This document shows positions 7,244-14,079 of a DNA stretch of 14,293 nt, in pieces. Position 1 is the stretch's first letter. The number at the start of each line of letters is the position of its first letter. The DNA comes from Gemmatimonadaceae bacterium. GTDB lineage: Bacteria; Gemmatimonadota; Gemmatimonadetes; Gemmatimonadales; Gemmatimonadaceae. The notes beneath the pieces are model-generated. The model had not been told where the DNA came from. It did no database searches and was given only the letters and a program-made list of their open reading frames with translations. The stretch lies in assembly GCA_013816695.1 (NCBI GenBank), contig JACDDZ010000018.1, forward strand, positions 1 through 14,293. Reading direction: 5' to 3'. The position numbers and the translations under genes were made by a program.

Positions 7244-7651
7244 CTCGAACCCTTCGCGACCAGCAGCTTCTGCGAGCCGATCATCTCGAGTGACGAATTG
7301 CAGTCCAGGCGCGCCATCCGCCCATGCAAGCGCGGCAGCCAGCTGCAAGGCATCGGCGGCGCGAAGCGGATGCACGCGAAGCAAACGCCGCGCTGTGTTT
7401 CGGACGACCTCCGTCGGCTGAACTTCGGTCCATGTTCCGGCAATCGTCGTCAGCAGACTGAGCGCTCGTGTTTCCGCGGTAGCGGGGATAAACCCGGCGC
7501 GTGAAGTTCGGGTAATCGCAGACGTGCACTCTACAATCGTTCCCCACCAGACCACGAGGCCTTCCGAGTCCCGGGCCAGCACTGTCAGCCCACGCGAGGT
7601 GGACTGCTCCAGTAATAGCGGAACGATTGCGGACGAATCCCAGAACCTCAC
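7235..7651 (-). CDS. vapC: VapC-like PIN-domain ribonuclease toxin
   Basis: The 138-residue product is a complete PIN domain. The four acidic residues expected to hold Mg2+ are visible: Asp5 (FWDSSAIVPLL), Glu41 (GTIVECTSAI), Asp100 (PLRAADALQLAAAL) and Asp123/Asp124 (FVTRDDRLAEAA). VapC toxins are Mg2+-dependent RNases that cut tRNA, rRNA or mRNA when their antitoxin is degraded. The target cannot be predicted. GTG 7651 overlaps the antitoxin stop by four bases (GTGA), typical translational coupling that keeps toxin below antitoxin. No residue appears missing, so the toxin is probably active. It ends on TAA and overlaps the convergent lipoprotein gene by 9 bp. Confidence 0.92.
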   Translation of the reverse strand: MRFWDSSAIVPLLLEQSTSRGLTVLARDSEGLVVWWGTIVECTSAITRTSRAGFIPATAETRALSLLTTIAGTWTEVQPTEVVRNTARRLLRVHPLRAADALQLAAALAWADGAPGLQFVTRDDRLAEAAGREGFELR

Positions 7652-7941
7652 AAGCCTGCGTCGCGATCAGCGAGCAGCAAAGAAAGCGCGTGGCCATCAG
7701 GATCCGCTGGTCGCGCGAGTTTCCAGAACTCAGCAGGCAGTTTAGCCGTTCCGCGACGAATTACTCCCAGACGCTCAAGTGCGGCCAGTCGCGATCCATC
7801 GCCTAGATCATCGTTGCCAATAGGAATGAGCTTCGCGATGGGCTTGCCCCGTTCGGTGACCACTACTTCCTCTCCACGCTTAACTCGGGCGAGGTAGCTG
7901 GAAAGCGAGGCCTTAAGCTCGGAAACGCGGGCTGATCCCAT
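7648..7941 (-). CDS. vapB: Phd/YefM-type antitoxin (VapB partner)
   Basis: The 97-residue product begins with the Phd/YefM DNA-binding fold (SARVSELKASLSSYLARVKR, then GEEVVVTERGKPIAKLIPI, 3-41). A disordered, charged tail (EFWKLARPADPDGHALSLLL) is the likely toxin-binding part. It should neutralise the PIN toxin and, as a complex, repress its own promoter. Its ATG (7941-7939) directly abuts an 18-bp perfect inverted repeat, with no room for a Shine-Dalgarno sequence. On the minus strand TAATAT (7953-7948) is followed by six bases and then ATG, so transcription may begin at the start codon itself (leaderless). Toxin and antitoxin reading frames overlap by four bases. Confidence 0.92.
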   Translation of the reverse strand: MGSARVSELKASLSSYLARVKRGEEVVVTERGKPIAKLIPIGNDDLGDGSRLAALERLGVIRRGTAKLPAEFWKLARPADPDGHALSLLLADRDAGL

Positions 7942-7981
7942 AAGACTATATTAGTCACATAAGTGTGACTAATATAGTCTT
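7942..7981. promoter_or_regulatory. Perfect 18-bp inverted repeat, likely toxin-antitoxin operator
   Basis: The left arm AAGACTATATTAGTCACA (7942-7959) and right arm TGTGACTAATATAGTCTT (7964-7981) are exact reverse complements around a 4-nt TAAG spacer. The repeat occupies the promoter position of the Phd/VapB-VapC operon and touches its start codon, and it contains the possible -10 box TAATAT. It could be the autoregulatory operator bound by the toxin-antitoxin complex. If transcribed from further upstream, it would instead form a strong hairpin hiding the start codon. Long perfect palindromes next to antitoxin starts are typical operators; which protein binds here is inferred. Confidence 0.75.
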
Positions 7982-8015
7982 GAAAGAGCGGGGCTGAGCC
8001 TTGGTTACAATACTG

Positions 8016-8045
8016 TTGATAAAAACGTCTACGGCTTGGTAAACT
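8016..8045 (+). promoter_or_regulatory. Candidate promoter of the RHH/MazF module
   Basis: TTGATA (8016-8021) and TAAACT (8040-8045) are separated by 18 bp. They match the sigma-70 consensus at 5/6 and 4/6 positions and place transcription start near 8052, about 11 nt before the antitoxin ATG 8063. GGAG (8054-8057) would then serve as ribosome-binding site. Weak matches of this kind occur by chance, so this is tentative. Confidence 0.35.
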
Positions 8046-8062
8046 GAGGTGTCGGAGCCCTG

Positions 8063-8302
8063 ATGCCTACTACACGAATTTCAGAACCAGACCATCGCCT
8101 TCTCCAAAGCCTTTCGGACCAGACGGGAAAGGGGCACCAGGAGATCATTCACGAGGCACTGGATACCTACCAGCGTGAACGGCTTCTGGACGCCATCAAT
8201 GATGGGTACGCCCGCTTGAAGAGCGACAAATCCACCTGGGCGGAGGTCGTTCGTGAACGCCGGTTGCTCGAAAGGGCCGACGCCGACGGATTGGTCGACT
8301 GA
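8063..8302 (+). CDS. Ribbon-helix-helix antitoxin (MazE/CopG-like)
   Basis: The 79-residue product begins with a short strand and two helices typical of ribbon-helix-helix DNA-binding proteins (TTRISEPDHRLLQSLSDQTG, then HQEIIHEALDTYQRERLLDA). The acidic, Trp-containing tail (STWAEVVRERRLLERADADG) is the likely toxin-wrapping segment. It should neutralise the MazF toxin encoded two bases downstream and autorepress the operon. ATG 8063 is preceded by GGAG at suitable spacing. It is divergent from the VapBC-type module across 121 bp, so the two antitoxins could influence each other's promoter. Confidence 0.85.
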   Translation: MPTTRISEPDHRLLQSLSDQTGKGHQEIIHEALDTYQRERLLDAINDGYARLKSDKSTWAEVVRERRLLERADADGLVD

Positions 8303-8304
8303 CC

Positions 8305-8655
8305 TTGTCTGGCGTGCGCCAACCCCTGCGTGGCGAGGTTTGGCAGGTCCAGTTCAGCCCCACCAAGGGCAGGGAACGGGATGGGTCGCGCCCGGCGATG
8401 ATCCTGTCCGTGGACAAGTTCAACAAAGGTTCCGCCGATCTCGTGATAGCAATTCCCATCACGCGAACCAATCGTCAAATCGCATCGCACGTTTCTGTGC
8501 TCAAAGGAGAAGGCGGCCTGGATTCCGATGGCTTCATAATGGTTGAAGCGATCCGATCTATTTCCAACGAGGGTTTGCTCCACTACCGTGGGGAGCTGGC
8601 TTATATGACAGTGGAAAAAGTCGAGAATATTATTCGCGTCTTGCTGGGCGTTTGA
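8305..8655 (+). CDS. mazF: MazF/PemK-family endoribonuclease toxin
   Basis: The product is a full-length MazF/PemK fold of 113-116 residues. The first strand RGEVWQVQFSP is followed by the conserved loop GRERDGSRPAMILSVDKFN, whose Arg is a catalytic candidate. Then come the LVIAIPITRT strand, HVSVLKGEGGLDSDGFIMVE and the C-terminal helix TVEKVENIIRVLLGV. MazF toxins cleave single-stranded mRNA or rRNA at short sequence motifs; the motif here cannot be predicted. The start is ambiguous: TTG 8305, two bases after the antitoxin stop, or GTG 8314; neither has a ribosome-binding site, so translation probably depends on coupling to the antitoxin. No key segment is missing. Confidence 0.92.
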   Translation: MSGVRQPLRGEVWQVQFSPTKGRERDGSRPAMILSVDKFNKGSADLVIAIPITRTNRQIASHVSVLKGEGGLDSDGFIMVEAIRSISNEGLLHYRGELAYMTVEKVENIIRVLLGV

Positions 8656-8839
8656 GGAATAGAGCGGCCGCACATTACCTTGCCGGAATCCATGACTGAA
8701 AGTTTTACTTCGCCGCCCGACATCGGATCGGCGTACGCAATCGTTTCGGGGCCGCGCTTTTAATTGAAGATTCCTACAATCTTTTAACCCACCATTCAAG
8801 CGCAAGCTCGAGAAACAATCGGGAGCGAAGGAGTAGTTT

Positions 8840-8881
8840 GTGCTCGGCAACTACGCGGATCGTTGTGGTAGGGTCCAGTAA
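8840..8881 (+). CDS. Possible 13-codon leader ORF coupled to the M28 peptidase gene
   Basis: GTG 8840 has a strong ribosome-binding site (AAGGAG, 8829-8834, spacing 5) and encodes 13 codons (LGNYADRCGRVQ after the start) to TAA at 8879-8881. That stop is 2 nt before TTG 8884 and 5 nt before ATG 8887 of the peptidase, which has no clear ribosome-binding site of its own. The arrangement suggests that ribosomes finishing the short ORF restart on the peptidase. The peptide itself has no recognisable character. It could be coincidence. The rest of 8656-8839 shows no gene or clear terminator. Confidence 0.35.
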   Translation: MLGNYADRCGRVQ

Positions 8882-8886
8882 AGTTG

Positions 8887-9984
8887 ATGCGACTTTGTGT
8901 ATTGTTTTTTCTTGGCGCATGTGGAGTAGCAAAACCGTCCCCCGATCGGCGCTTTGCTGATGTTGAGCATGAACGAATGCGTAACCACGTTTTTGCTCTT
9001 GCCGATGACTCGATGCAAGGACGGCGAACTGGAAGCGAAGGAGCGCGCCGCGCCGCGCGTTACATCTCGGCCCAAATGCAGACAGTCGGGCTTGTGCCGG
9101 CAGGTGATAGCGGATACTGGCAGCGAGTTCCAATGCGAATTCGCAACCGCCCACTGGGCGGTCCCAAGCTCTATAAGTTGCCTGACTGGGCCACGTTTGA
9201 CGGCTTGCCGCTCACGGAGCGAGGCGTTGATGCGAATTTGATAGGTGTCCTGCGCGGGGTCGATCCGGCCATGCGTAACACTGCGGTCATTGTGAGCGCA
9301 CACTACGACCACCACGGAATGGTTCGCCCCGTATTTGGGGACTCGATAATGAACGGCGCGGATGACGATGCATCGGGCGTTGCGACGATCATGGAGCTCG
9401 CTCGGGTCTTATCCCTTGATCCTCCACCAAAGCGGTCGATTGTATTCCTGCTTACGACGGGCGAGGAATTGGGGATGATCGGAGTTGACTGGTATGTCGG
9501 TCATCCCAGCATCTCACTTGAGCGAACCGTGGCGGCTCTTCAGGTGGAAATGACGGGGCGGCCCGACACTGCTATCGGAGGGTTTGGGCGCGCATGGTTG
9601 AGTGGAGACGATCGATCTACACTCGGCAGCATGCTGCGCTCCGCGGGCCTTCCTGTTGTGCCCGATCCACGCCCTTCACAGCGATTTTTCGAGCGGAGCG
9701 ATAATATCGCATTTGCGCGCCGTGAAATTCCCGCACACACGCTATCGAGTTTTGGGCTTCACAAGGACTATCATACGCCCGCCGACGAGCCGTCTCGGAT
9801 CGATATTCTCCATATGACAGCTGTCGCCAAGCTCGCACTTGAATCAGTACGCATTCTCGCAAACGGGCCACCACCGTCCTGGAACGCAGGGGGAAAACCC
9901 GTGCCAGCGGTCGAGAGCGCAACAACTGTGCTTTCGCTCCCGGCAAGACAATGCGCTCTAGCTAGTTCCTGCCGGCGAAGATGA
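8887..9984 (+). CDS. M28-family zinc metallopeptidase lipoprotein
   Basis: The 365-residue product starts with a very short lipoprotein signal (MRLCVLFFLGAC, Cys12). The two-zinc M28 aminopeptidase signature is present: His139 in SAHYDHHG, the Asp cluster 159-161 in NGADDDASG, Glu193-Glu194 in TTGEELG, Glu221 in VEMTG (often Asp in relatives), and His296 in DYHTPAD. M28 enzymes remove N-terminal residues from peptides or act as carboxypeptidases or cyclases; here it would work in the periplasm or at the outer membrane for peptide scavenging. ATG 8887 is preferred because it begins the signal; TTG 8884 is in frame. The last 25 residues (ending CALASSCRRR) are not typical. The 3' end overlaps the convergent TonB-domain gene by 23 bp. 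A short leader ORF precedes it. Confidence 0.92.
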   Translation: MRLCVLFFLGACGVAKPSPDRRFADVEHERMRNHVFALADDSMQGRRTGSEGARRAARYISAQMQTVGLVPAGDSGYWQRVPMRIRNRPLGGPKLYKLPDWATFDGLPLTERGVDANLIGVLRGVDPAMRNTAVIVSAHYDHHGMVRPVFGDSIMNGADDDASGVATIMELARVLSLDPPPKRSIVFLLTTGEELGMIGVDWYVGHPSISLERTVAALQVEMTGRPDTAIGGFGRAWLSGDDRSTLGSMLRSAGLPVVPDPRPSQRFFERSDNIAFARREIPAHTLSSFGLHKDYHTPADEPSRIDILHMTAVAKLALESVRILANGPPPSWNAGGKPVPAVESATTVLSLPARQCALASSCRRR

Positions 9985-10399
9985 ACTCCTGCTGAACATG
10001 TTGCCGCACGGGACGGCCCTTCAGCTGTGCCGCCCTGAATTGGGCGGCCGGAATTGTTGCAAGAACCGCCTTTGCAAAGCCGGGATGACTTGTCCTCAAC
10101 ACCTTTACGCTTTTCGGCTCAATCGATCCTGAAGGGTTTACGACGAAGCTGATCAAAACATTCCCTTCGATCTTTCTTCGTTTCAGTGAGTCAGGATACG
10201 AAGGCGGATCCCACCGCTGAATTTCGACGGGCTCGGTAACCTGAAATTCGAAATACGCTCTTGTACTGTCAGGGCTTGTCTGGACCTGCGCGCCGGATGC
10301 AAAAGCGTAAGCTCGGGAGAACACAGGGCCGACAACCGTCACCAGGCCGAAAATTGCAATCGTTCTGATGATCCGATGCGGACAAAGAGTGATAATCAT
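9962..10399 (-). CDS. Secreted TonB C-terminal-domain protein
   Basis: The 145-residue product has an N-terminal hydrophobic segment (TIAIFGLVTVVGPVFSRAYA, 13-32) that may be a signal peptide or a membrane anchor. After a short linker comes a TonB C-terminal domain (about 64-141): DPPSYPDSLKRRKIEGNVLI, SFVVNPSGSIEPKSVKVL, then FAKAVLATIPAAQFRAA and the final strand. It lacks the long Pro-rich spacer of true TonB and has no ExbB/ExbD neighbours, so energy transfer to receptors is doubtful. Such short proteins are common in Acidobacteriota, Gemmatimonadota and Bacteroidota and mostly uncharacterised. ATG 10399 overlaps the ATPase stop (ATGA) and has GAGGAG upstream, so it belongs to the permease-ATPase operon. 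Confidence 0.85.
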   Translation of the reverse strand: MIITLCPHRIIRTIAIFGLVTVVGPVFSRAYAFASGAQVQTSPDSTRAYFEFQVTEPVEIQRWDPPSYPDSLKRRKIEGNVLISFVVNPSGSIEPKSVKVLRTSHPGFAKAVLATIPAAQFRAAQLKGRPVRQHVQQEFIFAGRN

Positions 10400-11121
10400 A
10401 TTGCAGCTCCTCGGTAACGTGTTTGGTTTTCCTGCGGATAATATATTTTGCCGTCGAATAGCTCGACGGTTCGGTGTGCGTGGCTCGCGTAACGCGCATC
10501 GTGCGTGACGATACAGATTGAAGTTCCCAGCTCATTCAATGCCTGAAGCAGGTTCATAACTGCTTCGCCGTTTGCAGAGTCCAGATTTCCCGTCGGTTCG
10601 TCCGCGAGGAGAATTGCCGGTTTCCCCACGACGGCCCGGGCGACTGCCACGCGCTGCTGCTGCCCACCGGACAGCTGCGTGGGGAAGTGGCTGCTGCGAT
10701 TTCCCATCTCTACTGTCTCAAGCGCCTCTTGAACCATCTCGCGCCTCTTCGCCTCGGCGATTCCACGATATGTAAGAGGCAGCTCAATATTCTCGGCGAC
10801 GGTGAGGTCACCGATCAGGTTAAAGGTCTGGAAGATAAAGCCGATTTTTTCACTTCTTACCTTTGCGCGGGCCTGTCGGGAGAGACAGGATATCGGTTGG
10901 TTCTCCAATAAGTATTCGCCAGAGGTCATTGTGTCGAGCAGACCCAGAATGCAAAGCAAGGTTGTTTTTCCGCAGCCCGATGGTCCCGAAATGGCGAGGT
11001 ACTCCCCACGCTGAATTTCGAGATCGATGGCGGCAAGCGCATGTGTCTTGGCTCCTTCATTATGAAAGAACTTTTGTACTCCATTCAGGCGAATTATCAC
11101 ATCACTGTTGATATGACTCAT
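10396..11121 (-). CDS. LolD/MacB-type ABC transporter ATP-binding protein
   Basis: The 241-residue product has all the nucleotide-binding elements. These are Walker [10 protein letters not shown] (46-54), Q-loop FQTFNL, signature [15 protein letters not shown], Walker [14 protein letters not shown] and the H-loop IVTHD. The sequence pattern (H-A-L-A-A-I-D-L before Walker [10 protein letters not shown]) is that of the LolD/MacB/FtsE group, whose ATPase works with permeases having large periplasmic domains. It should power the permease encoded 10 bp upstream. ATG 11121 is chosen over the open extension to 11211 because GAGG lies 8 nt upstream and relatives begin this way. It overlaps the downstream TonB-domain gene by ATGA. 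Confidence 0.93.
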   Translation of the reverse strand: MSHINSDVIIRLNGVQKFFHNEGAKTHALAAIDLEIQRGEYLAISGPSGCGKTTLLCILGLLDTMTSGEYLLENQPISCLSRQARAKVRSEKIGFIFQTFNLIGDLTVAENIELPLTYRGIAEAKRREMVQEALETVEMGNRSSHFPTQLSGGQQQRVAVARAVVGKPAILLADEPTGNLDSANGEAVMNLLQALNELGTSICIVTHDARYASHAHRTVELFDGKIYYPQENQTRYRGAAI

Positions 11122-11131
11122 TGAACGAACC

Positions 11132-13606
11132 TCAATCGACGCGAAGGATTGATGCTGGGTCACGGCGACACGCGCGCCAAGTCGGCAGGAGGCACGCGAG
11201 CGCACCAACACCTAACAGGAGCACTGCGACCCCTATAATGATTGTCGGATCCGTAGGCATTGTTTGAAAGAGAAGTGGTCCTACGCGGTTCCGGAACGTG
11301 AAAGTCACCAGAATTCCAACCAACAGTCCCAGTGCGACCGCAGTTAACGCCTCGCGTGTGACGAGCGCGAGCACGTTAGACATCTTCGCACCGAGCGCGA
11401 TTCTTATTGCAATCTCCTGGGTTCGCTGCGCAATGATGACTGCTACAACGCCGTACATGCCGATAATCGCAATTATGAATGCGATGCCTCCAAACAATGC
11501 GAACATGGTCGCTGCGAGCTGCCATGGAATGAATTCAGGGGATACAACGTCCTGCATTCGCGTCACAATCACCGAAGGCAAATCGGGTCGAGCACCCTGA
11601 ATCGCGTTCCTTACCCTTGCGGCCACCATGTAAGACCGATCCTCGACTGCGACAAACATGCTTGCTGGCGCGATGTACTGCTCACTCTGTGCCATGGGCA
11701 AGTAAACGATAAGTTTCTCGCGAGCCAGGATGCTCCCCCTCAGGAATCCCCCGGTTACTCCGATTATTGTCACGCAGTCTCCGCCTTCCCAGGCAACGAG
11801 CATGCATCGACCGATCGGGTCTTCGTTGGGCCACAGGATCCGTGCAAGTCTCTCATTCACAATTGCGACACGGGGCGCGTTACGTTGGTCCGCATATTGA
11901 AAATCGCGCCCGCGCAGCGATGTGTTTCCGACAGCGCGGAAGAACCCGCTGTCAACAGTGACTTGCATGGGCACTTCGGAAACTCCTTCGCGCCACAAAG
12001 ATGCTGCGTCGCGGATAGGCGTATGCGCAGCAATAGCGCTTCCGAGCTTGTAAGGATCCCGCGCAGCAAATGCAGCGTGCCGGACGCCCTCCACCGCGCG
12101 AACACGATCGAGCATGGACGCATACGTCGCTTTCAATTCACGCTGAGGAAGGGACATTCGTTCGAGATCCATCTTGACCATCAATGTTCTGTTGAGGTCA
12201 ACGCCGAGGTCGAGCCCTTCAACTCGGCGAAGACTCTGCGCAAAAAGTCCAGCCATCACAAGAAGAATCATTGAGAGCGCGGCTTGAGCGCTGAGCATGG
12301 TAAACCGCATTTTTGATCGGCGCCCCCCGCCGGTAGCAGAATTGGCGCTCAATGAGGGCGTAAGCTCCGTTGAAATACTTTGCTTCAGCGGTACAAGACT
12401 GATCAGGATGCCCGTTCCGAGTACTGTGATGGAAGTAATGAGGAATAGCTTTCCATCGATTCCGGGCGGATCCCCGGCGCCTGCGAATAGCGCATGCTCG
12501 ATGACTCGGCTCCCCACGACCGCGAGGATCAATGCGGCAGCACCCGCGACAACCGTAAGAAGCATGCTCTCTGTCAGCAGCTGTCGCGCGATTCGACTTC
12601 CTCGCGCGCCCAACGCCAGCCTCACGGCGATCTCACGACGACGGATGAAGGATCGCGCGAGCAAAAGGTTGGCAACGTTTGCGCAGGCGGTTAACAAGAC
12701 GAGAACGGATATGCCGCCGAGCCATAGCGTCAGATCTACGCCCCGCGGTCTGTCCGGGCTCAGGGCAGGAATCAAGGAGGCGGCAACGATCCGCGGGGGT
12801 GGCGAAATCCCGAACGACTGATTTCTATTACGCCAAACTTTGGTTGCTTCTTTCTCCACGAGCTCACGCGTCGCAGATGGAGCAATCCGGCCGACAATGA
12901 ATAGCCATGCGGATGTTTGATCTTCCAGCGAAAGGGGAAGCGGTCCCCGCGATAGCGCTTCAGGTGTAAGAGGAAGCCACACATCGATGGGCAGCGAATG
13001 TGCACCATGGAAGTTTTTGGGGGCGATGCCGGCGATTTTGTAGTCGATGCCGCCAATGCTGACGATCAGACCAAGAATGCTTGGATCGGCCCCATACTGC
13101 TGCTCCCAGAAGCGGTGAGAAAGCACCGCCATGCGCTGGTCAGCCGGCCAAGATCCATTGTCTAAGGGCGTCAGTTGGCCGATTCCACCCTTTACCCCAA
13201 GCACGGAGAAGAAGGAACTGGTTACGAGCGAGCTTCTGACCTCCGTTGCCGTGGGTCCCCTCCCAAATGAAGTGGAAACGTCAAAAAATGCTGCGATTCC
13301 CGAGAGTGACGGAACTTCGCGTCGAAGATCGAGGAACGTCGGATAGTTCAAGCGCAAGCTGGTCACGTCGCGGTCGACCGCATTCGGAGTGACGAGGAGC
13401 AATCGAGTGACACGTTCAGGATCATGAACCTTCGGCGGTGGGCGAAGAAGCAGTCGCTCGATTGCGCTTACCATAGTGACATTAGCCCCGATGCCAAGAG
13501 CGAGTATCGTAACAATGAGCAACGCAAGGCCAGGTTGTCGCTTATGCTGGCGCAGTGCGTACTGACAATCCTGAGCCGATTCCTCGAGCACGCGGCGAAG
13601 CGTCAT
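11132..13606 (-). CDS. MacB/FtsX-type ABC permease of the ADOP family
   Basis: Starting at ATG 13606 the product has 824 residues, the usual length for ADOP permeases with two MacB_PCD-FtsX modules. The N-terminus has the family pattern (QDCQYALRQHKRQPGLALL, then LALGIGAN, about 14-41) including TM1. A periplasmic domain and an FtsX block follow (VLLTACANVANLLLARSFIR, then RREIAVRLALGARGSRI), then further TMs and a second start TM (AQAALSMILLVMAGLFAQSL). A second periplasmic domain precedes the last FtsX block (GMYGVVAVIIAQRTQEIAIR, ALGA) and C-terminal TMs ending DPASILRVD. These permeases transmit ATPase motion to the periplasm to export or extract substrates. The frame extends to 13678; GTG 13618 is another possible start. 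No strong ribosome-binding site is seen. An imperfect inverted repeat lies 52-87 bp upstream. Confidence 0.92.
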   Translation of the reverse strand: MTLRRVLEESAQDCQYALRQHKRQPGLALLIVTILALGIGANVTMVSAIERLLLRPPPKVHDPERVTRLLLVTPNAVDRDVTSLRLNYPTFLDLRREVPSLSGIAAFFDVSTSFGRGPTATEVRSSLVTSSFFSVLGVKGGIGQLTPLDNGSWPADQRMAVLSHRFWEQQYGADPSILGLIVSIGGIDYKIAGIAPKNFHGAHSLPIDVWLPLTPEALSRGPLPLSLEDQTSAWLFIVGRIAPSATRELVEKEATKVWRNRNQSFGISPPPRIVAASLIPALSPDRPRGVDLTLWLGGISVLVLLTACANVANLLLARSFIRRREIAVRLALGARGSRIARQLLTESMLLTVVAGAAALILAVVGSRVIEHALFAGAGDPPGIDGKLFLITSITVLGTGILISLVPLKQSISTELTPSLSANSATGGGRRSKMRFTMLSAQAALSMILLVMAGLFAQSLRRVEGLDLGVDLNRTLMVKMDLERMSLPQRELKATYASMLDRVRAVEGVRHAAFAARDPYKLGSAIAAHTPIRDAASLWREGVSEVPMQVTVDSGFFRAVGNTSLRGRDFQYADQRNAPRVAIVNERLARILWPNEDPIGRCMLVAWEGGDCVTIIGVTGGFLRGSILAREKLIVYLPMAQSEQYIAPASMFVAVEDRSYMVAARVRNAIQGARPDLPSVIVTRMQDVVSPEFIPWQLAATMFALFGGIAFIIAIIGMYGVVAVIIAQRTQEIAIRIALGAKMSNVLALVTREALTAVALGLLVGILVTFTFRNRVGPLLFQTMPTDPTIIIGVAVLLLGVGALACLLPTWRACRRDPASILRVD

Positions 13607-13657
13607 GTGAATTGTCACTTGGGTGGCGTCAAACCTCGCTGTAGACGATGGCCCAAG

Positions 13658-13693
13658 GACAGTACAAGCGCCAGGCAAAAGCGCTGTACTGTC
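13658..13693. promoter_or_regulatory. Inverted repeat upstream of the ADOP permease
   Basis: GACAGTACA-A-GCGC (13658-13671) and GCGCTGTACTGTC (13681-13693) pair over 13 positions with one unpaired A, around a 9-nt spacer. It sits 52-87 bp before the permease ATG, where an operator or a leader hairpin would be expected. PadR regulators often accompany ADOP permeases, but no regulator gene is next to it here and the site does not match the usual PadR box, so the binding protein is unknown. Confidence 0.45.
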
Positions 13694-14079
13694 TCGGTGA
13701 AACCATCAATCCGTCGCTAAGTGATGATTATGGGGCAGGTGCTGCTGCAAACATTGGTACCGCCGTTCTCGGCGTCTTTGCAACATGCGCTATCCCCTGG
13801 CGCGCAGGAGTTGCTGGAACCGCATCTCCAATGGAACATCGAAGGAGGCTCAGCTGCCGCGGGTGGGGCGAACGCCGTGCCAAGTATTCCTGAGCCTATG
13901 GCGACGGCAGCTCACTGCCCATTTCCGCCATTTCTTTGTTTCTGTCATGTAGATCTCCGTAAAGGTGAGTATCAGGATTCCAAGCCATACGTGCTACAGC
14001 TTCCAGTCGCGATCAACGTCTTTGCTTCACAGCATTTTGCATCGGGATACTGTCGATATTCCGCATCACCTCCTAAATT
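13694..14079. other. Stretch without a convincing gene; several short minus-strand ORFs
   Basis: No ORF here looks like a family I know. The longest plus-strand frame (GTG 13721 to 14233) lacks a good ribosome-binding site, has patchy composition and runs antisense into the partial gene at the right edge. On the minus strand AGGAGGTGAT (14074-14065), a near-perfect Shine-Dalgarno, lies 5 nt after the stop of that partial gene. It precedes ATG 14066, a 17-codon ORF (MRNIDSIPMQNAVKQRR) ending in TGA at 14013-14015. The same frame then stays open for 38 codons to TAG at 13896. A second minus ORF, ATG 13948 to 13850, has GGAG six nt upstream and encodes 32 very basic residues. These may be remnants, leader peptides or chance. 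Confidence 0.3.

Noticed and set aside
8692..8763. 23-codon plus-strand ORF after the MazF gene
   Set aside because: No ribosome-binding site and no sign of conservation that I can see.
12297..12821. 174-codon plus-strand ORF inside the ADOP permease gene
   Set aside because: Antisense shadow; the permease frame on the other strand has continuous family similarity.
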